Shown here piece by piece: positions 47,830 to 55,886 of a stretch of DNA of 64,000 nucleotides; the first letter of the stretch is position 1, and every line of letters starts with the position of its first letter. The notes beneath the pieces are model-generated. The model was not told the DNA's origin and searched no databases. It was given only the letters and a program-made list of their open reading frames with translations. The stretch lies in the NCBI GenBank assembly GCA_020851235.1, contig JADZDD010000025.1:186001-250000 (forward strand), written 5' to 3'. The stretch is from Burkholderiales bacterium (lineage in GTDB: Bacteria > Pseudomonadota > Gammaproteobacteria > Burkholderiales > Casimicrobiaceae). The translations under genes and the position numbers were made by a program.

Positions 47830-48126
47830 CTATGACGATCGCACGTCCTCGAAGCTGATCGACATTCTCTTGCCAATCGCTCTGGCTGCCCTCGCAAGCG
47901 TTGCGAGAGTCACCGACGGATTGGTCGGATCGAGGAGCCGGTCGAGTTGTCCGCGGCTCGTGGCCATCCGCCGCGCCATCTCGGTCTTCGTGACGCGCCG
48001 TTCCGCCATGGCGTGCGCGATCATTGAGGCAACGACCTTCTTGATCGCCGCAGCTTCGACTTCTTCGATGATGTCCTCGGCACGAAGGAACGCGTCGAAA
48101 TCCGAACCGATATGCCGATGGCTCAT
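47830..48126 (-). CDS. HigA-like XRE antitoxin
   Basis: 98 residues. The HTH is MAERRVTKTEMARRMATSRG followed by QLDRLLDPTNPSVTLATLAR, typical of XRE antitoxins of HigA type; the N-terminal part (FLRAEDIIEEVEAAAIKKVV) would contact the toxin. It starts inside the toxin gene end (ATGA overlap), toxin first, as in hig operons. Confidence 0.86.
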   Translation of the reverse strand: MSHRHIGSDFDAFLRAEDIIEEVEAAAIKKVVASMIAHAMAERRVTKTEMARRMATSRGQLDRLLDPTNPSVTLATLARAARAIGKRMSISFEDVRSS

Positions 48127-48491
48127 TCGTCACCTCGCAAACACTTCAGCCGATCGCGGGCCAGTTCCAGATCGGATCGACGGGTTCTCCGGTCTTTCTT
48201 GATGAAGCCATGGAGAAGGACCATCGTATTCCCTTCGAACGTGAACAGCACCCGTGCAATCCGGTTCTCGAGCTTCGTGCGGACTTCCCAGATGTCGCCT
48301 GCGATGTGCTCGATCAAGGGCAGACCGAGCGGCCAGCCGAACTGTGCCGCCTTGATGTTTTCACCGATAGCCTTTTTCTCGTGCTTGGGTAGCGCCTGAA
48401 GCCATTCGCGAACCGGCTCCGAGCCCGACATTGACGCTCGAAAGAACCGGACTTCGAGCTTCGGCAGTCCTGACCGCGGCAATCGTATCAT
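48123..48491 (-). CDS. HigB-like RelE-superfamily toxin (Gp49 type)
   Basis: 122 residues. Seen: LEVRFFRASMSGSEPVREWL, then LPLIEHIAGDIWEVRTKLENRIARVLFTFEGNTMVLLHGFIKKDRR, the phage Gp49/HigB fold with its basic catalytic C-terminal part. First gene of the pair; the A/T-richer bases around 48485-48500 are the likely promoter/operator. It sits between the polysaccharide and lasso blocks. Confidence 0.86.
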   Translation of the reverse strand: MIRLPRSGLPKLEVRFFRASMSGSEPVREWLQALPKHEKKAIGENIKAAQFGWPLGLPLIEHIAGDIWEVRTKLENRIARVLFTFEGNTMVLLHGFIKKDRRTRRSDLELARDRLKCLRGDE

Positions 48492-48700
48492 TTATGGTAC
48501 GCCTCGTCACTCGAAGAGCCGCCTCACGAAGGAAGGATCGCGTCTCCTGGTTTGCGGGCGCTCCTGTCTCCACCCCACGAAGCCGTCATCGCTTCGGGAT
48601 TCACTCCATCCGGATCGCGCGACGGTCGTGCGGACCCTCGGTGAAGTCTCACCGGGAATGCCCCGACGTCGCGATCGGCGAAACGGCTGACGCGCTCCGG

Positions 48701-50347
48701 TTATCGGCCGTCCATCCGCACGATGCGATGCGCGACCGCGAGACTCGCGGGGCGATGCGTGATGAGGAGCACGGTGCGGCCCGCGAGCGCCTCGCGCGCA
48801 CCATCGAGGAATTCGCGCTCCCCTTGCGGGTCGAACATCGCGGTGGCTTCGTCGAGGATGAGGATCGGCGGATCCTTGACGAGGGCGCGGGCGAGCGCGA
48901 CCCGCTGCTGCTGACCTCCCGACAATCGCGCGCCGCGGTCGCCGACGAGCGTGTCGTAACCTTCCGGCAGCGCGGTGATGAAATCGTGCGCGCGGGCGAG
49001 TCGCGCCGCACGCTCGATCGCCTCGTCGGTCGCATCGGCCCGGCCGTAGGCGATGTTGTCGCGCACGCTCGCGTGGAAGAGCAGCACGTGCTGCGGCACG
49101 ATGCCGATCTGGCGACGCAGGCTCGCGAGCGTCACGTCCGCGATGTCGTGGCCATCGATGGTGATGGTGCCGCTGGCGGGCTCGTGGAAGCGCAGCAGGA
49201 GATGGACGAGCGTGCTCTTGCCGGCGCCGTTGGGGCCGACGATGCCTACGGTTTCGCCGGCCGCGATGCGCAGCGTGAGGTCGTCGAGCACGCGAGTGCG
49301 TCCCGGATACGCGAATGTCACGTTCGTGAAGGCGATGTCGCCGCGCACCTGCGGTAGCGGGGTGCCCGCGTCGAGCGGCGGCTCGGGCACCTCGTCGAGT
49401 GCGCGCACGAGGCGCGCAAGGGCGCCACGTGTGGACTGGGTGCGGCCGTAGACGTCGGCGAGCCCGGAAACGGGTCGCGTCAGCACGAGCGCGTAGAGGA
49501 GAAAGCTCACGAGCTCCGCGGGTGTCATTGCGCCCCCGGCGAGCTTCGCACCTCCCAACCCCAGCAGCGCAACGATGCCGGCCGCCGCGATGAACTGGAG
49601 CGCCGGTCCCAGTGCCGCCTGGAGGCGGATCTGCCGCGAGGTGAGATGCAGCACCCGTTCGATCTGCGCGCGGTAGCGCGTCGATTCGAGCCCTTCGCGG
49701 GTGAACGACTTGATCGCCGGCAGCAGGCCCAGGTTCTCGTCGGCGATCGCGATGGCCGCCGCGTGCTCGTCCTGCAGCGTCGCGGCAAGCGGGCGCAATC
49801 GGCGGCCGAGGATCTTCACGACGAGGTAGAAGAGCGGCACCGCGATCAATGCAAGGAGTGCGAGCGCGGGCTGCAGGCGGAACATGAGCACCGCGGCACC
49901 GGCGACGGTCAAGATGAGCGGCACGAGCGTCACCGCGGTGCCGGTGAGGTAGTCGCCGACGACGTAGACGTCGCGGGTGAGCAGTGCCAGCGTCTCGCCG
50001 TGGCGGCGCTGCTGGAAGAAGCCGAGCGGCAGCGCCTGCAAGTGATCGTAGAGGCGAACCTTGAGGTCCGACGCGATACGCTCCGCGGTGCGGCCGAGGA
50101 GCCAACCGTTGGTAAAGCGCAGCAGCGCCTGCACCGCGAAGAGGGCGAGCAGCGCAACGAGGATCGCCGCGGTCGCCGCACCGGCAACAGCTTCGCCGGG
50201 CAGGAGCGCGCCGGCGAGCTTGCCGCCCTGCCACGGCACGGCGAGCGCTGCGGCACTCTCCGCGAGCATGAGGACCGTGCAAAGCGCGAGCGGACCGCGG
50301 TAGGGGACGGCGAAGGCCGCGAGCGTGCGCAGGTCGTTGGAGAGCAT
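48701..50347 (-). CDS. Lasso-peptide ABC exporter (half-transporter, permease plus ATPase)
   Basis: 548 residues from ATG 50347. The N-terminal exporter domain has about six hydrophobic segments (GPLALCTVLMLAESAAALAV onwards; GFFQQRRHGETLALLTRDVY). The ATPase domain shows Walker A GPNGAGKST, Q-loop IGIVPQHVLLF, signature LSGGQQQRVALARAL, Walker B ILILDEATAMFD and H-loop THR. No peptidase domain, so it would export mature peptide, as lasso D proteins do, and confer self-protection. It lies 16 nt after the nucleotidyltransferase gene on the same strand. Role inferred from the cluster. Confidence 0.88.
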   Translation of the reverse strand: MLSNDLRTLAAFAVPYRGPLALCTVLMLAESAAALAVPWQGGKLAGALLPGEAVAGAATAAILVALLALFAVQALLRFTNGWLLGRTAERIASDLKVRLYDHLQALPLGFFQQRRHGETLALLTRDVYVVGDYLTGTAVTLVPLILTVAGAAVLMFRLQPALALLALIAVPLFYLVVKILGRRLRPLAATLQDEHAAAIAIADENLGLLPAIKSFTREGLESTRYRAQIERVLHLTSRQIRLQAALGPALQFIAAAGIVALLGLGGAKLAGGAMTPAELVSFLLYALVLTRPVSGLADVYGRTQSTRGALARLVRALDEVPEPPLDAGTPLPQVRGDIAFTNVTFAYPGRTRVLDDLTLRIAAGETVGIVGPNGAGKSTLVHLLLRFHEPASGTITIDGHDIADVTLASLRRQIGIVPQHVLLFHASVRDNIAYGRADATDEAIERAARLARAHDFITALPEGYDTLVGDRGARLSGGQQQRVALARALVKDPPILILDEATAMFDPQGEREFLDGAREALAGRTVLLITHRPASLAVAHRIVRMDGR

Positions 50348-50363
50348 GGCGATCCGTTGGGGA

Positions 50364-51554
50364 TCAGCGCTTGCGTGCAGCGATGCCGCCGAGCCAGCGT
50401 CGCGCGTGCAGGAGCGCAAGCGCACTCTTCCTCGCCTCGGGAAAGCGTTCGCGCAGGTAATCGGCCTCGGGGAGCGCCCGGCCGGCGAGGTAGGCAAGGC
50501 GCGTGTGCAGCGTCGGCAGCGCACGCAGTTCGAGCCACTCGCGGCGCCATCGCCCGGCGCGCAGGAGTTCGGCGCCGGAGGCGGCAGCGGGACTGCGCTC
50601 GAGCGCTGCGATCAAGGCGCCGACGTGCGGCGAGGCCAGGCATTGCGCGCACCGGCGCAGGCCGTCGAGCGCGATCGCTGCGACGCGCTTGTCCTCGACG
50701 CCGCGGACGAAGTCGGCGCGCCCGGCGTCATCCATCGCATCGGCCAGGACCCGGATGTCGTGGAGCCAGATCAGGCGATCGCCAAACTCCGCTGCGACGA
50801 AGACGTTGTTGGCGGCACGGTGCAGCAGCGCGACGGTCAGTGCATGAGCATCCCCGAGACCGCGCGCATGCACGCCCAAGGCGGCGATGGGCCGTGACGC
50901 GTCGACGAGTTCGTCGAACGAGTACAGCCACGCGAACGATTGCGCGTTGCTCAGGCGCCAGTGCAAGTCGATGGTCCAGCTCTGACCGTGGGCACCGACG
51001 CGCGTCATCTCGGCCTGATAACCGACGAAGCGGCCGGCGGGGCCGCTCACCCGCCGGTAGCCCAGCTCGCGCAGGATGCGTCGCGCAGCGTCCTGGTGGA
51101 ATGGCGCCACCAGCAGGTCGACGTCGGCGCGTGGCCGCAAGGCCGGTGCGTCGTAGTGCGTGTACGCGAGCGCGCCTCCCTTCAGTAGCAGCGGCGCGAT
51201 CCCGTGCCGCGCGAGCTCGTCCAGCACGCGCTCGAGTTCGGCACGCTGCACGACCTCGTCGATCGCGCCGACCAGCGCGTCTTCGCGGCAGGCGCGTCGG
51301 ATCGGCTCGGGCCACGATCGCCAAGGGGTGGGGCTGGCGTCGTGCGTCGTGTCGCGCCCGCCGGTGGCGTTTGCCACGTCGGCCAGGCTCGCGGCCGCCT
51401 CCCCTTGCCGCAGGCGGGCATCGACGAGCGGACTCACGCCGTGGTGGCGCGCGGCACGCAGGAACGCATCGACCGCCGCCGCGTCGTCGCGAGGCCACGG
51501 CGGCGCTTCACCTCGAAGGAGCGCGCAAAGAAGAGCGTGGGGGGCGAAGGGCAT
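50364..51554 (-). CDS. Nucleotidyltransferase-fold protein of the lasso cluster
   Basis: 396 residues of the NTP_transf_5 type. Seen: the nucleotidyltransferase motif region LLLKGGALAYTHYDAPALRPRADVDLLV, with the paired aspartates of ADVDLLV, then SWTIDLHWRLSN giving the third acidic position (DLHW). Helical C-terminal region with ALLHRAANNVFVAAEFGDRLIWLHDIRVL. Homologues accompany HPr-kinase-like proteins in several proteobacterial lasso clusters; what they modify is not established for this type. Cotranscribed with the exporter and divergent from the kinase-like gene. Confidence 0.8.
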   Translation of the reverse strand: MPFAPHALLCALLRGEAPPWPRDDAAAVDAFLRAARHHGVSPLVDARLRQGEAAASLADVANATGGRDTTHDASPTPWRSWPEPIRRACREDALVGAIDEVVQRAELERVLDELARHGIAPLLLKGGALAYTHYDAPALRPRADVDLLVAPFHQDAARRILRELGYRRVSGPAGRFVGYQAEMTRVGAHGQSWTIDLHWRLSNAQSFAWLYSFDELVDASRPIAALGVHARGLGDAHALTVALLHRAANNVFVAAEFGDRLIWLHDIRVLADAMDDAGRADFVRGVEDKRVAAIALDGLRRCAQCLASPHVGALIAALERSPAAASGAELLRAGRWRREWLELRALPTLHTRLAYLAGRALPEADYLRERFPEARKSALALLHARRWLGGIAARKR

Positions 51555-51791
51555 CGGATCGGTCAGCGTGCGCCGCGATCGATCCCGACCCGGCGTGGGG
51601 TACTGCTTGGCGTGAGCACCCCATTATCGCGCCCGACCGACCGCCACGGTGGGGTCGGCCGCCGGTTGCGCGCAGGCGTGCGCGGTCTTCGCCGGTTGCG
51701 GCCGCGATGCCATCGTGGCGTTCTTGCGCGTCGTCGCGGGGTACACTGCCGCGCGTCATCGTCGAGCGCCGCAATCGGCGTCGGCTGTCCC
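51555..51791. promoter_or_regulatory. Divergent intergenic region of the lasso cluster
   Basis: 237 nt separating the leftward nucleotidyltransferase/exporter genes from the rightward kinase/cyclase genes. It must carry promoters for both arms. No clear -35/-10 pair stands out on either strand and I see no palindromic operator. Confidence 0.35.
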
Positions 51792-52634
51792 GTGTCATCG
51801 ACCCGCAATCCACCGTCCCCGACCTTTCACGCCGTGCTCGCGGGCGTGCGTATCACCAGCGACCGTCCGCTGCCGGAGCTTCCGGTCGGTGGAGAGTACG
51901 ACCTCGACGTCGACGTTCGCTTCGTGGCGGAGCGCGACGCGGCGACCGGGGCACGCGCCGGTCCGCCAGCCGCCGGCACGCGGCCCGATGACACCTACGC
52001 CTTGCCAGCATCGACCCGTCAGCGCGGGTGGATTCACGCGAACGGACGCGAGGTCGTCATCACCGAGCCGCCAGGCGGTTGCGCCGACGTTGCCGCCGCG
52101 TTGCGTGGCGTCGTTCCCTTCGCTTCCGCCCTGCAAGGCCGGGTCATCCTGCACGCTTCGGCGGTTGCGTGCCCCGAGGGCATCCACGCCTTCGTCGGCG
52201 CGAGCGGCGTCGGCAAGTCGACGCTGGCGAAACATCTCGGCGCGCGCGGGTGGCCGATCGTGGCGGACGATCTCACGCCGTGTCGCATCGAGGGCGCCAC
52301 GGTGCGCGTGCCGTTGCCCGCCGCACTCGGCGAAGCGGTGGCGTGTCCGGGATTGCGCGCGATCCACTTCCTGTCGCGCTCGCAGCGGATCGCGCGCGTG
52401 CAGCACGACGCACTCGCGGCTCCGGTGGCCATCAGGGAGCTCCTCTGGCATGGGTTCAGCGACCTCGACGCGCCGGACCTGTGGGCGAAACACTTCGTCG
52501 CGTGCGCGGACATCGCCCGCCGCGTGCCCTCGTACGCGCTCGTGGTGCCGGACGAGCGCGGGCGCGTGGCGGAGATTGCAGACGCGGTGCGCGACGTCTT
52601 GACCGCATCGGGCCTGTCGCCGGCAGCGCGCTGA
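51792..52634 (+). CDS. HPr-kinase-like serine kinase of the lasso cluster
   Basis: 280 residues, if started at GTG 51792; an in-frame GTG at 51837 is an alternative. Seen: a P-loop GASGVGKST at about residues 136-144, followed by the HprK-type IVADDLTPC (Asp-Asp) and a C-terminal helical end. The N-terminal HprK domain is absent, as in the lasso-associated kinases that phosphorylate the C-terminal Ser of the precursor in paeninodin-type systems. Neither precursor here ends in Ser, so the acceptor would have to be different. Only 4 nt separate it from the cyclase gene. Confidence 0.85.
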   Translation: MSSTRNPPSPTFHAVLAGVRITSDRPLPELPVGGEYDLDVDVRFVAERDAATGARAGPPAAGTRPDDTYALPASTRQRGWIHANGREVVITEPPGGCADVAAALRGVVPFASALQGRVILHASAVACPEGIHAFVGASGVGKSTLAKHLGARGWPIVADDLTPCRIEGATVRVPLPAALGEAVACPGLRAIHFLSRSQRIARVQHDALAAPVAIRELLWHGFSDLDAPDLWAKHFVACADIARRVPSYALVVPDERGRVAEIADAVRDVLTASGLSPAAR

Positions 52635-52638
52635 AGCG

Positions 52639-54573
52639 ATGGCGGGCCTCACCGGAATCGTGCACTGGGACGGCAGTGCCGCCCAGGTCGCGACGATCCG
52701 CGCGATGCTCGACACGATCCGCCATCGCGGCCCCGATGGGCTCTTTGCCGCGGCCCACGGCAGCGTGGGCTTGGGGCACGCGCGCCTCGCGCTCGACGTA
52801 GCCGAACGTCGACAGCCGCAACCCGTGTCCACGCCCGACGGGCGCTATCGCCTCGTCGCCGACGCGCGCCTGTCCAATCGCCGCGACTTGCGGCAGGCGC
52901 TTGCAACCACAGCCTGGCTTGGTGACGCGCCCATCGACGCGGAGATCCTCGTCGCGGCGTACGCGCGCTGGGGCGACAAGGCGGTGCAGGCGTTACGCGG
53001 CGATTTTGCCTTTGTCGTGTGGGACGACACGACACGCACGCTGTACGCGGCGCGCGACCCCTTCGGCGTGAAGCCATTCTTCTACACGACCGATGCGGCG
53101 CGGTTTGCCTTCGGCTCCGAGCCCAAGGCGCTTCTCACGCTCCCTGGATTCCGCGCGATACCGGACGAGGCTGCGCTCGTCGAACTCCTCGTCACGGGCC
53201 GGCCTCGCGCAACCGAGGCGACGTTCCACGCAGGGATCACGCGCCTGCGGGGGGCGCACGCGCTGCAGGCGAGCGCACAGGGCGTGCGCGTGACGCGCTG
53301 GTGGAATCCCGGCGCCGACGAAGCGCCGGCACGGCAGCTGCCCGACGACGAGTATCCGCGACGCTTCTACCTGCACTTGCGGCAGGCCGTCGCGCGTGCG
53401 CTCGACGTCGAGGTGCCGGTGGCCATCGAATTGAGCGGCGGTTACGACTCGTCATCGATCGCCGTCACCGCGGCCGACCTCCACACCGATCCACAATGCG
53501 CGCTGCCGCCGATCCATACGCTGTCGCAGCGCTACCCCGGACTGCCGTGCGACGAGGGCGAGATGATCGATGCGGTGCGCGCGGTCTCGCCGTTTCCGGC
53601 GATCCGCTTCGACGTTGCCGTTGCCGACCCGACCCGCGGCTTCGATGCGGAGTTCCACAAGAGCGATGCACCGCGGGTGGACATCTCCTGGGAGCGTCGG
53701 GAGAGTGAATCCCAACACCTCGCAGCCGCGGGGTGCCGTGTGGTGCTGACCGGTATCGGCGGCGATGAGCTTTCCTGGGATCCCGATTTCGCAGCGGACC
53801 TGTGGCGAAGCCGGCGCTATCTCGCGGCGTTGCGCTATTGCCTCACCGACCCGCGCGTGCGGCGCGATCGCGATCGGCGCGCCTGCTTGCTGCGGCTTGC
53901 ACGCTTTGCCACCCCTGCCGTGGTGAAGCGCTTCGTCCGGTGTGTGCGCCCGGCCGCCGCCACTCCCTTGCCGTCGTGGCTCACTGCACGTGCCGGCGCC
54001 GCATTTCGCGCGCGCGAAGCGGCGGCGAGGGCGCGTGCGGCGCCGCGATCATTTGCGCAGGACGCCGTGCGACGTTGGCTCGATGCGCCGGAGTTCCAGG
54101 CGCTGCTCGAGGATCAGGAGCGCCAGTCGGCGTGGTGCGGCATCGAACGTCGCCATCCGTTTCTCGACCGCGATCTGGTCGAGTACGTGCTGGCGATTCC
54201 CTGGCAGGCTCGCTACCGACAGCCGGGCGCGTTCAAGACGCTCCTGGTGCGTGCGCTGGGAGCACGCCTGCCCGAGCGCATCCGCGACAGGAACGGAAAG
54301 ACGGTGTTCGATGCCTATTTCCTCGCACTGTATGGCGCCGGGGCAGCGTCGTTGCGGGCGCGGCTCGAGGCCACCGCGCACTGGGCCTCCGCGGCCGTGG
54401 TCGAGCGCGAGCCCTTGCTCGCGGCGGTCGAGCGATCCGCGTTGCCGGGCGCCCACACGACCTTCGGCGAGGTGTCGCTTCCGTTGGCCGCCGTGCTCGT
54501 CGAGTTCTGGTCGCGCCGCCTTTCGCCGCGCGCCCAAGGGGCTCCCCCGAGCGGGCAGACGGCAGGCCGTTAG
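52639..54573 (+). CDS. Lasso peptide cyclase (asparagine synthetase-like, C protein)
   Basis: 644 residues. Architecture of class B asparagine synthetase, but the second residue is Ala (MAGLTGIVHW) where the glutaminase needs Cys, so no ammonia can be made from glutamine. This is the hallmark of lasso cyclases, which adenylate a core Asp/Glu side chain and join it to the N terminus. The ATP site is intact: LSGGYDSSS around residues 265-273 and TGIGGDELSWD. C-terminal block RQPGAFKTLLVRALGARLP. Diverged from all four polysaccharide amidotransferases in this window. Directly upstream of the precursor genes. Confidence 0.93.
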   Translation: MAGLTGIVHWDGSAAQVATIRAMLDTIRHRGPDGLFAAAHGSVGLGHARLALDVAERRQPQPVSTPDGRYRLVADARLSNRRDLRQALATTAWLGDAPIDAEILVAAYARWGDKAVQALRGDFAFVVWDDTTRTLYAARDPFGVKPFFYTTDAARFAFGSEPKALLTLPGFRAIPDEAALVELLVTGRPRATEATFHAGITRLRGAHALQASAQGVRVTRWWNPGADEAPARQLPDDEYPRRFYLHLRQAVARALDVEVPVAIELSGGYDSSSIAVTAADLHTDPQCALPPIHTLSQRYPGLPCDEGEMIDAVRAVSPFPAIRFDVAVADPTRGFDAEFHKSDAPRVDISWERRESESQHLAAAGCRVVLTGIGGDELSWDPDFAADLWRSRRYLAALRYCLTDPRVRRDRDRRACLLRLARFATPAVVKRFVRCVRPAAATPLPSWLTARAGAAFRAREAAARARAAPRSFAQDAVRRWLDAPEFQALLEDQERQSAWCGIERRHPFLDRDLVEYVLAIPWQARYRQPGAFKTLLVRALGARLPERIRDRNGKTVFDAYFLALYGAGAASLRARLEATAHWASAAVVEREPLLAAVERSALPGAHTTFGEVSLPLAAVLVEFWSRRLSPRAQGAPPSGQTAGR

Positions 54574-54612
54574 CCGGGGGACGCTGCGGAGTCGCCGGAT
54601 GCCGGCTTTGCC

Positions 54613-54640
54613 TTGCGTGATTCGCGGCGCACCCTACAAT
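54613..54640 (+). promoter_or_regulatory. Predicted sigma70 promoter of the precursor peptides
   Basis: TTGCGT (54613-54618), 16-nt spacer, TACAAT (54635-54640), located 69 nt upstream of the first precursor start, in a gap that is otherwise GC-rich. An extra promoter here would give precursor mRNA in excess over the enzymes, common in lasso clusters. Confidence 0.5.
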
Positions 54641-54709
54641 AGGCAAGGTTCTTCCCCTGCCGCACGCGGCGGGGTCGTTCCACGTGAGGCCACCGACAGG
54701 ACGGATGCG

Positions 54710-54886
54710 ATGAATCCCGCAACTTTCGACACCCCCGCGCCGGCGCGCAGCGAACCCGTCTCTCCAGCCGGGCAGCGGCGCTATCACCCGCCGGTGTGCC
54801 GACCGCTGGGGGACTTGCGGCGCGTGACGCTCAAGAGCGGGCGCTCTCGGGACAGCAACGCCGATTTTCCCAGCTATCAGCCCTAG
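54710..54886 (+). CDS. Lasso peptide precursor 1
   Basis: 58 residues from ATG 54710 with AGGACGG about 6 nt upstream. Leader (residues 1-40) has the YxxP motif Y25HPP28 that B1/RRE proteins recognise, then CRPLGDLRRVT ending at Thr40; Thr is the penultimate leader residue in nearly all lasso precursors. After it: LKSGRSRDSNADFPSYQP to the stop. Counting core residue 1 as Lys42, Asp48 is residue 7; an alternative core starting at Gly44 puts Asp52 at position 9. Core boundary is therefore uncertain. No Ser at the C terminus. The next precursor follows 14 nt downstream. Confidence 0.86.
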   Translation: MNPATFDTPAPARSEPVSPAGQRRYHPPVCRPLGDLRRVTLKSGRSRDSNADFPSYQP

Positions 54887-54900
54887 CCCGTACGCGTTCC

Positions 54901-55092
54901 ATGCAGCGTGCGCGCATGCGCGCCGTCGTTGTGTCCGATGTGGATCCGACGACCGTCGCCGGCACCGCTTTCGGGCCTGCGCGCAAGCGCTACGCGGCCC
55001 CGGCGTGTCGGGACCTCGGTGCGGTGCATCGGGTGACGCGAAAGACCGGCGGCGACACCGACAATTCGAAGCAGCACCCGACGCGACGGTGA
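54901..55092 (+). CDS. Lasso peptide precursor 2
   Basis: 63 residues from ATG 54901 (ATG 54916 is an alternative). The leader has the same pattern as precursor 1: R30-Y31-AAP34, ACRDLG and HRVT ending at Thr46. The core region is RKTGGDTDNSKQHPTRR. Shared with precursor 1 are K-[S/T]-G directly after the Thr-x pair and an Asp exactly eight residues after the Thr (Asp54). If the core began at Gly50 there would be no acidic residue at positions 7-9, so the Gly-first model fails for this copy. The stop overlaps the methyltransferase start (GTGA), so the two genes are translationally coupled. Confidence 0.84.
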   Translation: MQRARMRAVVVSDVDPTTVAGTAFGPARKRYAAPACRDLGAVHRVTRKTGGDTDNSKQHPTRR

Positions 55093-55886
55093 CGCCCGGC
55101 GGAGGGGGAGCGAAGCGCGTTCGTCTGTTCATCCGCGCCGATGAATGGCAGCGGCGCGGCGCGGCGGCGCTGCAAGCGCTGCACCAGGGCTGGTGGCTGG
55201 GCTGGCTCGATCACCGCGATCTCGACGATCTTGCGCGCCGGCAGTACGCCCGCTGGCCACGCTACCGCGACGACACGTACAACACCAGCGGCTTGACACG
55301 CTGGGAGGCCGACGCCGTTCGCGCGCACTTTCCTGCCGAGGGTGCGATCCTCGTCGCTGCGGCCGGCGGCGGACGCGAAGTCGTGGCCCTCGCCCGGTTG
55401 GGTTACCGGGTGGAAGGCTTCGATTGCGTCGAGGCCCTGGTCGCGTGTGGCCGCGAGACGTTGATGCGCTTCGGCGTGAATGCGCGCCTCGAACTCGCCC
55501 CGCCCGGAGGGATCCCCGAGGGGCTCGGTCACCACGTCGGTGCAATCGTCGGCTGGGGTGGTTACATGCACATCCCCGGCCGCGGCGCGCGCATCGCTTT
55601 CCTGCGCGGACTGCGGCGACACGTCGACGCCGGCGCCCCGCTGCTCGTCTCGTTCTTCACGCGGACCGGGCCATCGCGGCGCCTCGTGTGGACGCAGCGG
55701 ATCGCCCGCGCGCTGCGCCGCCTGCGGCGAAGCCCCGATCCGGTCGAATACGGCGACACGCTCGATCGGACGTTCGATCACCTGTTCACCAAAGACGAAA
55801 TCGCGCAGGAGCTGGCGGCGGCGGACTTCGCGCTCGTCAGTTACGCCGAGACACCGTACGGGCACGCCGTGGGTCGCGCGGTGTGA
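55089..55886 (+). CDS. Class I methyltransferase of the lasso cluster
   Basis: 265 residues from GTG 55089, overlapping the second precursor's stop. Seen: motif I ILVAAAGGGREVVALARLGY then VEGFD as the acidic residue that binds the SAM ribose, and an N-terminal Trp/Arg-rich region (RADEWQRRGAAALQALHQGW). Known lasso methyltransferases methylate the C-terminal carboxylate or side chains; which applies here cannot be seen. Its tight coupling to the precursor gene argues that the peptide is the substrate. The 3' end overlaps the convergent B2 gene by 50 nt. Confidence 0.8.
   Translation: MTPGGGGAKRVRLFIRADEWQRRGAAALQALHQGWWLGWLDHRDLDDLARRQYARWPRYRDDTYNTSGLTRWEADAVRAHFPAEGAILVAAAGGGREVVALARLGYRVEGFDCVEALVACGRETLMRFGVNARLELAPPGGIPEGLGHHVGAIVGWGGYMHIPGRGARIAFLRGLRRHVDAGAPLLVSFFTRTGPSRRLVWTQRIARALRRLRRSPDPVEYGDTLDRTFDHLFTKDEIAQELAAADFALVSYAETPYGHAVGRAV

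Noticed and set aside
52639-54573. Genuine asparagine synthetase
   Set aside because: Residue 2 is Ala instead of Cys and the gene sits directly upstream of two lasso precursor ORFs with B1/B2 nearby.
54704-54712. ATG at 54704 as start of precursor 1
   Set aside because: It is followed after one codon by TGA; ATG 54710 has a ribosome-binding site and an open frame.
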